From an uncultured Alcaligenaceae bacterium (GTDB lineage Bacteria; Pseudomonadota; Gammaproteobacteria; Burkholderiales; Burkholderiaceae_B), in assembly GCA_937995985.1 (NCBI GenBank), contig CALKIR010000026.1:65811-129810 (forward strand): a stretch of DNA of 64,000 bases, given 5' to 3'. The position numbers were made by a program, and so were the translations under genes. Position 1 is the stretch's first letter, and the number at the start of each line of letters is the position of its first letter. Shown here piece after piece: positions 51,542-59,471 of the stretch. The notes below the pieces were generated by a model, which was given only the letters and a program-made list of their open reading frames with translations, made no database searches and had not been told where the DNA came from.

Positions 51542-53191
51542 TTAGAAACCGCCCATGCCACCCATACCGCCCATGCCACCCATATCGGGCATGCCGTGAG
51601 CATCGCCTTTTTCTTCGACGATTTCAGCAATGGCTACTTCGGTGGTTAGCAACAAGCTAGCGATAGAAGCAGCATTTTGGAGTGCAGTACGGGTTACCTT
51701 GGTGGGATCCAGTACACCTTGCTCAACTAGGTCACCAAACTCGCCAGTAGCGGCGTTGTAGCCGTAGTTGCCTTCTTTTTCAGCAACTTGGTTGACAATG
51801 ACGCTGGGCTCTTCGCCGGCGTTGCTGACAATAGTGCGCAAGGGAGCCTCGATAGCACGTAAGATGAGCTTGATACCGGCCTCTTGATCAAGGTTGTCAG
51901 CCTTGAGCTTGGCTACTGCATCGCGGGTACGCAACAATGCTACCCCACCACCGGGAACAATACCCTCTTCAACAGCGGCGCGGGTTGCGTGTAAGGCGTC
52001 CTCAACGCGATCTTTCTTTTCCTTCATCTCAACTTCGGTGGCAGCACCTACGCGGATGACAGCAACCCCACCAGCTAACTTAGCCACACGCTCTTGCAGT
52101 TTTTCGCGGTCGTAATCGGAGGTAGCTTCCTCGATTTGTGCGCGGATCTGCTTGACGCGGGCTTCGATAGAAGCACTGTCCCCAGCACCATCAATGATGG
52201 TGGTGTCTTCTTTGCGTACTTCTACGCGCTTGGCTTGACCCAAATGCTCGATGGTTGCGTTCTCGAGGGTCATACCGGTTTCTTCGGAAATGACGGTACC
52301 GCCGGTCAGGATAGCAATGTCCTCGAGCATGGCCTTGCGACGGTCACCAAAGCCAGGAGCCTTAACTGCAGTGGCCTTGAGGATACCGCGGATGTTGTTG
52401 ACGACCAGGGTAGCGAGGGCTTCGCCTTCCACATCTTCGGCAATGATCAATAGAGGACGATTGGACTTGGCTACCTGTTCTAGGATGGGTAGCAAGTCAC
52501 GGATGTTGCTGATCTTTTTGTCGTAGATCAGGATGTAGGGCTCATCGAGCTCAGCAGCTTGCTTTTCAGGTGCGGTGATGAAGTAAGGAGAGAGGTAACC
52601 GCGGTCAAATTGCATCCCCTCAACTACATCGAGTTCGTTTTCAAGGGATTGACCGTCCTCAACAGTAATGACTCCTTCTTTGCCAACTTTTTCCATGGCG
52701 TCAGCAATGATCTGACCGATAGACTGATCGGAGTTGGCAGAAATAGCACCAACTTGAGCAATTTCTTTGCTGGTGGTGCAGGGACGAGACAGAGCGCGTA
52801 GCTGCTCAACGGCAGTATCTACAGCCTTGTCGATACCGCGCTTTAGATCCATGGGGTTAATGCCAGCAGCAACGTACTTGAGCCCTTCTTCTACGATTGC
52901 TTGGGCGAGTACGGTTGCAGTGGTGGTTCCATCACCAGCGTTATCAGCAGTTTTAGAAGCAACTTCTTTGACTAACTGAGCACCAATGTTTTCAAATTTG
53001 TCTTTGAGTTCTATTTCTTTCGCTACGGAAACACCGTCTTTAGTCACGGTGGGGGCGCCAAAAGAGCGATCTAAGACCACGTTGCGCCCTTTGGGGCCCA
53101 TGGTGGTTTTTACCGCATTTGCGAGAGTGTTGACACCACGTACAATGCTGGTACGTGCCTTATCACCAAAAAATACTTGCTTTGCAGCCAT
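51542..53191 (-). CDS. groL: Chaperonin GroEL (60 kDa subunit)
   Basis: Folding chamber subunit. It has 549 residues, with the conserved start AAKQVFFGDKARTSIVRGVN, ATP site DGTTTATVLAQ near 87-97, and the MLEDIAILTGGTVI region near 289. The C-terminal Gly-Gly-Met repeat tail (four GGM units, ending GGF) is present. It follows groS after 30 bases. Expression is controlled by the CIRCE element upstream of groS and ended by two hairpins. Confidence 0.98.
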   Translation of the reverse strand: MAAKQVFFGDKARTSIVRGVNTLANAVKTTMGPKGRNVVLDRSFGAPTVTKDGVSVAKEIELKDKFENIGAQLVKEVASKTADNAGDGTTTATVLAQAIVEEGLKYVAAGINPMDLKRGIDKAVDTAVEQLRALSRPCTTSKEIAQVGAISANSDQSIGQIIADAMEKVGKEGVITVEDGQSLENELDVVEGMQFDRGYLSPYFITAPEKQAAELDEPYILIYDKKISNIRDLLPILEQVAKSNRPLLIIAEDVEGEALATLVVNNIRGILKATAVKAPGFGDRRKAMLEDIAILTGGTVISEETGMTLENATIEHLGQAKRVEVRKEDTTIIDGAGDSASIEARVKQIRAQIEEATSDYDREKLQERVAKLAGGVAVIRVGAATEVEMKEKKDRVEDALHATRAAVEEGIVPGGGVALLRTRDAVAKLKADNLDQEAGIKLILRAIEAPLRTIVSNAGEEPSVIVNQVAEKEGNYGYNAATGEFGDLVEQGVLDPTKVTRTALQNAASIASLLLTTEVAIAEIVEEKGDAHGMPDMGGMGGMGGMGGF

Positions 53192-53221
53192 TGTGTTTAA
53201 TCCTTAAGATTTCTGAATGAT

Positions 53222-53509
53222 TTACTCGACAATTGCCAGGATTTCTTCTTCGCGGATAACGAGTAACTCTTCGCCATCAACTTTTACAGTCTGCCCAGCA
53301 TATTTGCCAAACAAGACTTTGTCGCCTGCTTTGACATCGAGTGGAAGCACCTTGCCGTCATCAGTGCGCTTGCCAGGACCAACTGCGATAACCTCGCCTT
53401 GATCAGGCTTTTCTGCAGCGCTATCAGGAATGACAATACCTGATTCAGTGGTGCGCTCGTTTTCCAAGCGCTTGACGATCACTCGATCGTTCAAAGGACG
53501 CAGTGCCAT
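53222..53509 (-). CDS. groS: Co-chaperonin GroES (10 kDa subunit)
   Basis: Heptameric lid of the GroEL chamber. It has 95 residues. RPLNDRVIVKRLENERTTESGIVI is the usual start, with the mobile loop ERTTESGIVIPDSA and the LPLDVKAGDKVLFGKYAG block. ATG with AGGAGTG ahead. It is the first gene of the groES-groEL operon. Confidence 0.98.
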   Translation of the reverse strand: MALRPLNDRVIVKRLENERTTESGIVIPDSAAEKPDQGEVIAVGPGKRTDDGKVLPLDVKAGDKVLFGKYAGQTVKVDGEELLVIREEEILAIVE

Positions 53510-53557
53510 AGTTACACTCCTGTATAAAAGAGAATTGATGTTCGTAAATTGCTATTG

Positions 53558-53584
53558 TTAGCACTCTCAGCTTACGAGTGCTAA
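53558..53584 (-). promoter_or_regulatory. CIRCE operator (HrcA binding site)
   Basis: TTAGCACTC, nine bases, GAGTGCTAA: a perfect match to the CIRCE inverted repeat bound by the heat-shock repressor HrcA. It covers the predicted transcription start of groESL. Confidence 0.95.
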
Positions 53585-53611
53585 TTATAAAGATAGTTAA
53601 AGTTTTTTCAA
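53584..53611 (-). promoter_or_regulatory. groESL sigma-70 promoter
   Basis: On the reverse strand TTGAAA (53611-53606) and TATAAT (53589-53584) are separated by 16 bases. The -10 box shares its last base with CIRCE, so HrcA bound there would block transcription initiation. Confidence 0.8.
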
Positions 53612-53784
53612 GTGCTAAACCGCAACTCAGGGGGGCCACTTTATAATAAAAGGCTCGCCGCCTGCCTTGCTTTCACTTACACTAAGTGGGGTCAATAAAA
53701 ACCTTTTCAAGAGTCAGAACGCAGGCAAATTGTAAATAATGGTTACTGCGGAATGGGTCGCCTCAAATCGTCACAGAGATAGTA

Positions 53785-55014
53785 ATGAGTACAGAAAATT
53801 TGTTGGTTATTAATGCCGGTAGTTCCAGTTTAAAGTTTCACTTATATCAGGTGCGTGATTTTCAACATGCTGATTATCAAGATTTATCCTTGCTTTATGC
53901 TGGCAATTTATCAGGCATTGGTACTGATATTGCTCACTTGCGTATTCAGGATGCAGCGGGTCAGCCTGTGTTGGATCGTCGGGCAGAGGCAGGTGAGGCA
54001 GGTAATTTGGGTGAGGCCCAAGCATTTTTAGCTCAGTGGTTTCAGCAGCATGTGGATAAGGCTCCTGTGGCCGTTGGCCATCGTATCGTTCATGGCGGTG
54101 CTGAAATGCACGGCAGTGTCGTGATTGATGACAAGGTGTTGGATTATCTTGAGGGTCTGACTCCTTTAGCACCGCTGCATCAGCATAATAATTTAGCACC
54201 TGTATATGTGATTCGTCAGCATTGGCCAGAATTATTACAGGTCGCTTGTTTTGACACTGCTTTTCATCATAGCCATAGTGACATGATTACGCGCTATGCA
54301 GTACCTGCGCAGTTTTATGAGCAGGGGGTGCGTCGCTATGGTTTTCATGGGTTGTCCTATCAATATATTGCCCATTATTTACAAAATCATTTGCCTGAGC
54401 TGTATCCTCAGCGAGTCGTAGTGGCTCATCTAGGGTCGGGTGCGTCGGCGTGTATGATGCAGCATGGGCGTAGTTTAGACACGACGATGGGCTTTACTGC
54501 CTTAGAAGGATTACCGATGGGGACTCGTCCTGGGCGCCTAGATGCAGGGGTTGTTTTATGGTGGATGCAAGAGGCCAAGTATTCCGCCGATGAAATTCAA
54601 GATTTTCTCTATAACTGCTCTGGGATGAAGGGGTTATCGGGTATTAGTGCAGATATGCGCATCTTATTAGAAAGTGAGGATTTACGCGCTAAATTAGCAT
54701 TAGATTATTATGCGCATCATTCTGCAGAGTGCTTGGTCGGCTTGGGTGTAATCGCACAGGGCATTGATGCCATTATTTTTACTGCAGGGGTCGGGGAAAA
54801 TAGTGCGCCTATTCGAGCCATGATAGCAGAGCGATTAAGCTGGTTAGGAGCAGAAATTGATCAGGAAGCAAATGAAAATAATGAGCTTTGCATTTCTACT
54901 CCATCAAGTAAAATCTCTTTATGGGTTATTCCAACTAATGAAGAATTGATGATTGCTCGGGATACCTTAATGCTGGCTCAGCGTCAATTGTATCTGGCAC
55001 ATCAAGAAGGCTAA
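53785..55014 (+). CDS. ackA: Acetate kinase
   Basis: Interconverts acetyl phosphate plus ADP with acetate plus ATP. It has 409 residues of the ASKHA fold: LLVINAGSSSLKFHLYQ at the start, VGHRIVHGG near 95, VACFDTAFHHSH near 155, the catalytic/phosphate AHLGSGASACMMQ near 215, TALEGLPMGTRPGRLD near 236-251, and FTAGVGENSAPIR near 333. It is a single gene between the divergent groESL operon and ahpC. Its partner pta is at the left edge of the window, not adjacent. A propionate kinase is the alternative. Confidence 0.95.
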   Translation: MSTENLLVINAGSSSLKFHLYQVRDFQHADYQDLSLLYAGNLSGIGTDIAHLRIQDAAGQPVLDRRAEAGEAGNLGEAQAFLAQWFQQHVDKAPVAVGHRIVHGGAEMHGSVVIDDKVLDYLEGLTPLAPLHQHNNLAPVYVIRQHWPELLQVACFDTAFHHSHSDMITRYAVPAQFYEQGVRRYGFHGLSYQYIAHYLQNHLPELYPQRVVVAHLGSGASACMMQHGRSLDTTMGFTALEGLPMGTRPGRLDAGVVLWWMQEAKYSADEIQDFLYNCSGMKGLSGISADMRILLESEDLRAKLALDYYAHHSAECLVGLGVIAQGIDAIIFTAGVGENSAPIRAMIAERLSWLGAEIDQEANENNELCISTPSSKISLWVIPTNEELMIARDTLMLAQRQLYLAHQEG

Positions 55015-55196
55015 TAGTGAGCTTGTGTGCGAGTCAGTAAAAAGTAGGGGACTTATTAGGGGCTTAAACAAATGAATAATATTTGTGCCGCCCCTATTCA
55101 AGCACGGGGGGTTTGTTCTATACTGAGTACGCTTATGAGCATGCTACAGGCAGCACTCAATCAGAATTTTGCGGCGTCTGTCTGATTGCATAGGCG

Positions 55197-55233
55197 ATAG
55201 CTAAATGCTATTAGAATTATAAAAATAATCAAT
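55197..55233 (+). promoter_or_regulatory. OxyR-type binding site upstream of ahpC
   Basis: ATAG-N7-CTAT-N7-ATAA-N7-CAAT, four blocks at exact ten-to-eleven-base steps, matching the ATAG-N7-CTAT-N7-ATAG-N7-CTAT pattern of OxyR tetramer sites in 14 of 16 positions. It ends directly at the -35 box of the ahpC promoter. Confidence 0.85.
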
Positions 55234-55262
55234 TTTACAAATCGCGTGCTGCTCCCTATAAT
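55234..55262 (+). promoter_or_regulatory. ahpC sigma-70 promoter
   Basis: TTTACA at 55234-55239 and TATAAT at 55257-55262 with a 17-base spacer, about 45 bases before the ahpC ATG. It is adjacent to the OxyR-type site, the usual geometry for an activator that contacts RNA polymerase. Confidence 0.85.
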
Positions 55263-55306
55263 GAAATTACAGTGATTCATTCAACGACTAAACGGAGATA
55301 GCAAAT

Positions 55307-55870
55307 ATGTCTTTGATCAACACACAGATTTTGCCTTTTAAGGCCATGGCTTACCACAATGGTGAGTTTGTTGAGTTTACCAACGAGAGCATTGCAGGTA
55401 AGTGGTCTGTATTTGTGTTTTACCCTGCTGATTTCACCTTCGTATGCCCCACAGAGCTCGAAGATTTGGCTGACCACTACGAGGAGTTCCAAAAGTTGGG
55501 CGTAGAGGTATTCTCTGTATCCACTGATACACACTTTACGCATAAGGCATGGCACGATAGCTCCCCAGCTATTGGCAAGGTTAAGTACCCCATGCTTGCT
55601 GACCCCACCCATCAGTTATCCAGAAACTTCCAGGTCTTGATCGAGGAAGAGGGGGTAGCACTGCGCGGTACCTTTATTGTTAGCCCTGAGGGCACGATTA
55701 AAGCCTACGAGGTGCACGATAACGGCATCGGCCGTGATGCACGCGAGTTGCTCCGCAAGGTTCGTGCTGCTCAGTACATCGCTAAGAACCCTGGTGAGGT
55801 GTGCCCTGCCAAGTGGGAAGAGGGTGCAGAAACACTCAAGCCTTCTTTAGATTTAGTAGGCAAGATCTAA
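55307..55870 (+). CDS. ahpC: Alkyl hydroperoxide reductase subunit C (peroxiredoxin)
   Basis: Reduces hydrogen peroxide and organic hydroperoxides. It has 187 residues, with the peroxidatic Cys47 in TFVCPTELEDL and the resolving Cys166 in GEVCPAKW, both at the positions known for the AhpC/Prx1 typical 2-Cys class. CGGAGA precedes the ATG. It has its own OxyR-type promoter and its own terminator; ahpF follows as a separate unit. Confidence 0.98.
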   Translation: MSLINTQILPFKAMAYHNGEFVEFTNESIAGKWSVFVFYPADFTFVCPTELEDLADHYEEFQKLGVEVFSVSTDTHFTHKAWHDSSPAIGKVKYPMLADPTHQLSRNFQVLIEEEGVALRGTFIVSPEGTIKAYEVHDNGIGRDARELLRKVRAAQYIAKNPGEVCPAKWEEGAETLKPSLDLVGKI

Positions 55871-55911
55871 TTCGGGCATAGCTGTCTAAGGTATTTATGA
55901 CCCCTTAGTCA

Positions 55912-55943
55912 AAGCGCCCAACTATGAGTTGGGCGCTTTTTTT
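55912..55943 (+). terminator. Rho-independent terminator of ahpC
   Basis: AAGCGCCCAACT pairs perfectly with AGTTGGGCGCTT around a three-base loop, followed by a T-run. Confidence 0.9.
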
Positions 55944-56006
55944 CCGCCAATTATGCCAAATCACGCCAATTAAGCATCATTTTTTATAGCCATAAGGGAA
56001 TACAAG

Positions 56007-57560
56007 ATGTTAGACGCCGATTTAAAAGCTCAATTGAAAGAATACCTAACACGTCTGTCTCAGCCCATTCAGCTCATCGCTTCTTTGGATGATGGGGCAA
56101 AATCTGCAGAGCTGAAGCAGTTATTAGAAGATATTGCTGCACTCAATGAGAAGATTAGCTACCAAGAGGATGCCTCATTAATTGAACGGAAACCTGCTTT
56201 TCGTATTCAGCGCGCAGAGAGCAATATTTATGTAGATTTTGCAGGTATTCCACTGGGGCATGAATTTACCTCATTGGTGCTGGCGCTTTTGCAGGTTGGT
56301 GGGTATGAAATTAAGGTGGATCCGCAAGTAGCCGAGCAGATCCGTAATTTGCCTGGTGAGTACCTCTTTGAAACCTATTTTTCATTGAGTTGTCAAAATT
56401 GCCCTGATGTGGTGCAGGCTTTAAATGCTATGTCGATACTCAATCCTAATATCCGTCATATTTCTATTGACGGTGCATTATTCCAGGATGAGGTGCAAGA
56501 GCGACAAGTTATGTCGGTGCCTGCAGTATTTATGAATGGCTCTGCTTTCCACTTTGGCCGTGCAAATATAGAAGAGTTGTTGGCTAAAATGGGGGTTGGT
56601 GACAGTGAAGAGCAAATCCAAGCCTTAAATGCTAAAGAGCCTTTTGATGTATTGGTGGTCGGTGGTGGGCCTGCTGGAGCCGCAGCAGCTGTATATGCAG
56701 CGCGCAAAGGTATCCGTACAGGAGTGGTGGCCGAGCGCTTTGGTGGACAGGTTTTGGATACTTTGGCAATAGAAAACTTTATTTCTGTTAAATATACCGA
56801 AGGGCCACAATTTGCAACTGCGCTTGAAGAGCATGTGCGTGATTACGATGTAGATATTATGAATGTGCAAGTTGCAGAGGAGTTAATCCCAGGCACAGAG
56901 CATCAGCTTAAATTGGCCAATGGTGCGACGTTAAAGGCTCGTACTGTTATATTAGCCACTGGGGCACGTTGGCGTGAGCTTGGGGTGCCCGGCGAGCAAG
57001 AATATCGCAATCGCGGAGTGGCCTATTGTCCTCATTGTGATGGGCCGTTATACAAGGGTAAAGCTATTGCGGTGGTCGGTGGGGGTAATTCCGGAGTCGA
57101 AGCTGCCATTGATTTGGCAGGCTTAGTAAAACATGTCACATTAATTGAGTTTGGCACAGAGTTGCGAGCCGATGAGGTCTTGCAGCGTAAACTAAAGAGC
57201 CTGCCTAATGTAACTATTATTACCCAAGCAGAAACTACCGAAATTCTAGGCGATGGCAATAAGGTAACTGGTTTGCGCTATAAGAATCGCGCTGATGGGT
57301 CCATGCACGATATTGACTTAGAAGGGGTATTTGTGCAGATTGGACTGTTGCCTAATACAGACTGGTTAAAGGATACAGTGGCACGCAATCAGTTTGGTGA
57401 GATAGAGGTAGATGAGCGTGGCGCCACTTCAGTACCAGGAGTATTTGCAGCGGGTGATGCCACCACTGTGCCTTATAAGCAGATTATTATCGCTGCAGGT
57501 CAAGGTGCGGCGGCTGCATTATCTGCTTTTGATTATATTATCCGCTCTGGAGAAGAATAA
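56007..57560 (+). CDS. ahpF: Alkyl hydroperoxide reductase subunit F
   Basis: NADH-dependent flavoprotein that reduces AhpC. It has 517 residues. The N-terminal double thioredoxin-fold domain has its redox pair at Cys129/Cys132 (SCQNCPDV). FAD site VVGGGPAGAAAAVYAARKG is near 217. The second redox pair is Cys341/Cys344 (CPHCDGP), followed by the NADH site VVGGGNSGVEAAIDLAG and VFAAGDATTVPYKQ near 480. It lies downstream of the ahpC terminator; two CGCCAATTA repeats occur in the gap. It may have its own promoter or rely on read-through. Confidence 0.97.
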   Translation: MLDADLKAQLKEYLTRLSQPIQLIASLDDGAKSAELKQLLEDIAALNEKISYQEDASLIERKPAFRIQRAESNIYVDFAGIPLGHEFTSLVLALLQVGGYEIKVDPQVAEQIRNLPGEYLFETYFSLSCQNCPDVVQALNAMSILNPNIRHISIDGALFQDEVQERQVMSVPAVFMNGSAFHFGRANIEELLAKMGVGDSEEQIQALNAKEPFDVLVVGGGPAGAAAAVYAARKGIRTGVVAERFGGQVLDTLAIENFISVKYTEGPQFATALEEHVRDYDVDIMNVQVAEELIPGTEHQLKLANGATLKARTVILATGARWRELGVPGEQEYRNRGVAYCPHCDGPLYKGKAIAVVGGGNSGVEAAIDLAGLVKHVTLIEFGTELRADEVLQRKLKSLPNVTIITQAETTEILGDGNKVTGLRYKNRADGSMHDIDLEGVFVQIGLLPNTDWLKDTVARNQFGEIEVDERGATSVPGVFAAGDATTVPYKQIIIAAGQGAAAALSAFDYIIRSGEE

Positions 57561-57580
57561 ACTACTTCAGCGGCAAGGAA

Positions 57581-57601
57581 GGGGCCTACGGGCCCCTTTT
57601 T
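57581..57601 (+). terminator. Rho-independent terminator of ahpF
   Basis: GGGGCC, four bases, GGCCCC, then a T-run, 20 bases after the ahpF stop. Confidence 0.85.
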
Positions 57602-57741
57602 GTTTTTTATGGCGGAGAAAATGTGTGTCGAGAAGCACAGTTTTGCGTTATATTGTTTTTTTGCTTTGAGAGCAGTACAAGCAGTAGTAAGTTTTAGACC
57701 GCAGATGCCTGTAGTCTGTTGATAAGTGCACAGGAGGTAGG

Positions 57742-58383
57742 GTGTTTGAACAATGGGGGGTCGTGCATTTAGGCACTTATTTAGTAGGGCTATTTTTGAT
57801 TATTGTGCTACCTGGGCCTAATTCTCTCTTTGTCCTCACGACTAGTGCGGCTCGTGGCGTTTCTGCAGGGTATCGCGCTGCGTGTGGGGTATTTTTAGGC
57901 GATACGGTGTTGGTGATATTAACTGCAGCCGGAGCAAGTACCTTGCTGCAGCAATATCCTGTCTTATTTTTTACGCTTAAGGCTGCTGGTGCGGCCTATT
58001 TATTTTATATTGGTGCGCATATTGTGTATGCATTCGTACGGCCACAACCAACCACCCAAGCCCAGGCCGTTGCTGTAGGAGAGGGGGGCTATTTTCGCCG
58101 TGCTTTATTACTTAGTTTGTTGAATCCTAAAGCAATTTTATTCTTAGTATCATTTTTTGTGCAATTTGTGGACCCAACCAAAGGTCATCCATGGTTGGCC
58201 TTTATGGTCCTTGGGGCATTTTTGCAGCTCTTTAGCTTTACTTATTTATCAATTTTAATTTTTGGCGGTGCTAAGCTCGCTGCGGGCTTTAGGCGTTATC
58301 GTCGGCTCAGTAAGATAGCTAATTTAGCTGTAGCTATTTTGTTTATTGGGTTTGCATTCCGCATGCTATTTGAATCTCAATAA
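57742..58383 (+). CDS. LysE/RhtB-family amino-acid exporter, LeuE-like
   Basis: A 213-residue inner-membrane exporter. The family start TYLVGLFLIIVLPGPNSLFVL is followed by GYRAACGVFLGDTVLV and the SLLNPKAILFLVSFFVQFV motif near 130-147. There are six hydrophobic segments. The N-terminal third closely resembles E. coli LeuE (leucine efflux) by eye. GTG start with AGGAGG at 57732-57737. The diaminopimelate dehydrogenase follows after nine bases, so the exported compound could be lysine or a related amino acid rather than leucine; this is inference. Confidence 0.88.
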   Translation: MFEQWGVVHLGTYLVGLFLIIVLPGPNSLFVLTTSAARGVSAGYRAACGVFLGDTVLVILTAAGASTLLQQYPVLFFTLKAAGAAYLFYIGAHIVYAFVRPQPTTQAQAVAVGEGGYFRRALLLSLLNPKAILFLVSFFVQFVDPTKGHPWLAFMVLGAFLQLFSFTYLSILIFGGAKLAAGFRRYRRLSKIANLAVAILFIGFAFRMLFESQ

Positions 58384-58392
58384 GGTTAAATT

Positions 58393-59379
58393 ATGAGTGC
58401 TTCTATTCGTATTGGTATTTTGGGGTATGGGAATTTAGGTCGAGGGGTGGAAAGTGCCCTGCAACAAAACCCGGACATGCATTTAGTCGGTGTGTTTACT
58501 CGTCGTGACCCTGCCCAGCTCACGCCTTTATATGCACAGACGGCTGTCTTTGCAATGGATGAATTGCTTTCTTTTCAAGACAAAATAGATGTATTAATAC
58601 TGTGTGGGGGGTCTAAGGATGATCTGCCCGTCCAAGGTCCACAGTGGGCTGCCCATTTTAATACCGTTGATAGTTTTGATACTCATGCGCGTATTCCAGA
58701 GTATTTTCGGCGAGTAGATGAGGTGGCGCAGGCCAATCAGCATGCTGCAGTCATAGCAATGGGTTGGGATCCCGGTTTATTTTCTTTGCATAGAATGATG
58801 AGTGAGGCGGTATTGCCAGATGGGCAGACAGATACCTTTTGGGGCAAGGGACTGAGCCAAGGCCATTCGGATGCTGTACGTCGTGTGCCAGGGGTGCAGG
58901 CTGCAGTGCAATACACTATTCCAATGAACGAGGCTATGGAGTTGGTGCGCAGCGGAGCGCGTCCTCAGTTGACTGCGCGGCAAAAGCATCGTCGTGAATG
59001 TTATGTGGTGCTAGAAGAAGGAGCCGATGCCGCGCAAGTAGAGGAGGCGATTGTCAGCATGCCGGATTATTTTGCTGACTACGATACAACGGTACATTTT
59101 ATTGATCAAGACACCCTACAACGAGAGCATCGGGCCATGCCCCATGGTGGTTTTGTGATACGCAGTGCTCATTCTGAGCAAGGCTCTAAGCAGACTTATG
59201 AGTTTTCATTACAGCTGGACTCTAATCCAGAGTTTACCTCTAGTGTATTAGTAGCTTATGCCCGTGCTGCACATCGTTTGGCTCAGCAGCAACAATTTGG
59301 GGCGTTTACTATTTTCGATATTCCACCGGCATTTATTTCCCCGCATACGCCTGAGGATCTACGCGCTCGTTTATTATAA
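58393..59379 (+). CDS. ddh: meso-Diaminopimelate D-dehydrogenase
   Basis: NADP-dependent interconversion of meso-2,6-diaminopimelate and tetrahydrodipicolinate, a one-step shortcut in lysine/DAP synthesis. It has 328 residues. The N-terminal Rossmann motif is GILGYGNLGRGVES, then FTRRDP near 36, LCGGSKDDLP near 72, DSFDTHARIPEYF near 94, the substrate region MGWDPGLFSLHRMM near 122, and FWGKGLSQGHSDAVRRVPGV near 150-169. It is co-transcribed with the exporter in front. This enzyme is patchily distributed in Gram-negatives. A strong hairpin follows. Confidence 0.92.
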   Translation: MSASIRIGILGYGNLGRGVESALQQNPDMHLVGVFTRRDPAQLTPLYAQTAVFAMDELLSFQDKIDVLILCGGSKDDLPVQGPQWAAHFNTVDSFDTHARIPEYFRRVDEVAQANQHAAVIAMGWDPGLFSLHRMMSEAVLPDGQTDTFWGKGLSQGHSDAVRRVPGVQAAVQYTIPMNEAMELVRSGARPQLTARQKHRRECYVVLEEGADAAQVEEAIVSMPDYFADYDTTVHFIDQDTLQREHRAMPHGGFVIRSAHSEQGSKQTYEFSLQLDSNPEFTSSVLVAYARAAHRLAQQQQFGAFTIFDIPPAFISPHTPEDLRARLL

Positions 59380-59393
59380 TTATCGTGCACGGC

Positions 59394-59426
59394 GCTTTCT
59401 TGGCTGATTTTTTAAGCCAAGAAAGC
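59394..59426 (+). terminator. Hairpin terminator after ddh
   Basis: A 12-bp perfect stem GCTTTCTTGGCT / AGCCAAGAAAGC with a nine-base T-rich loop, 15 bases after the ddh stop. It has no T-run downstream on the forward strand; it may serve the convergent MATE gene as well. Confidence 0.65.
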
Positions 59427-59471
59427 TGCCGATAAAGTTATTCACTACTCGTAGTCCCTACAGGGCTGGAA

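Noticed and set aside
51545..51595. Tandem short DNA repeats near the 3' end of groL
   Set aside because: They simply encode the normal Gly-Gly-Met tail of GroEL.
53810..54199. 129-codon reverse ORF inside ackA
   Set aside because: Antisense shadow of conserved acetate kinase sequence; His/Tyr/Pro-rich and unlike any family.
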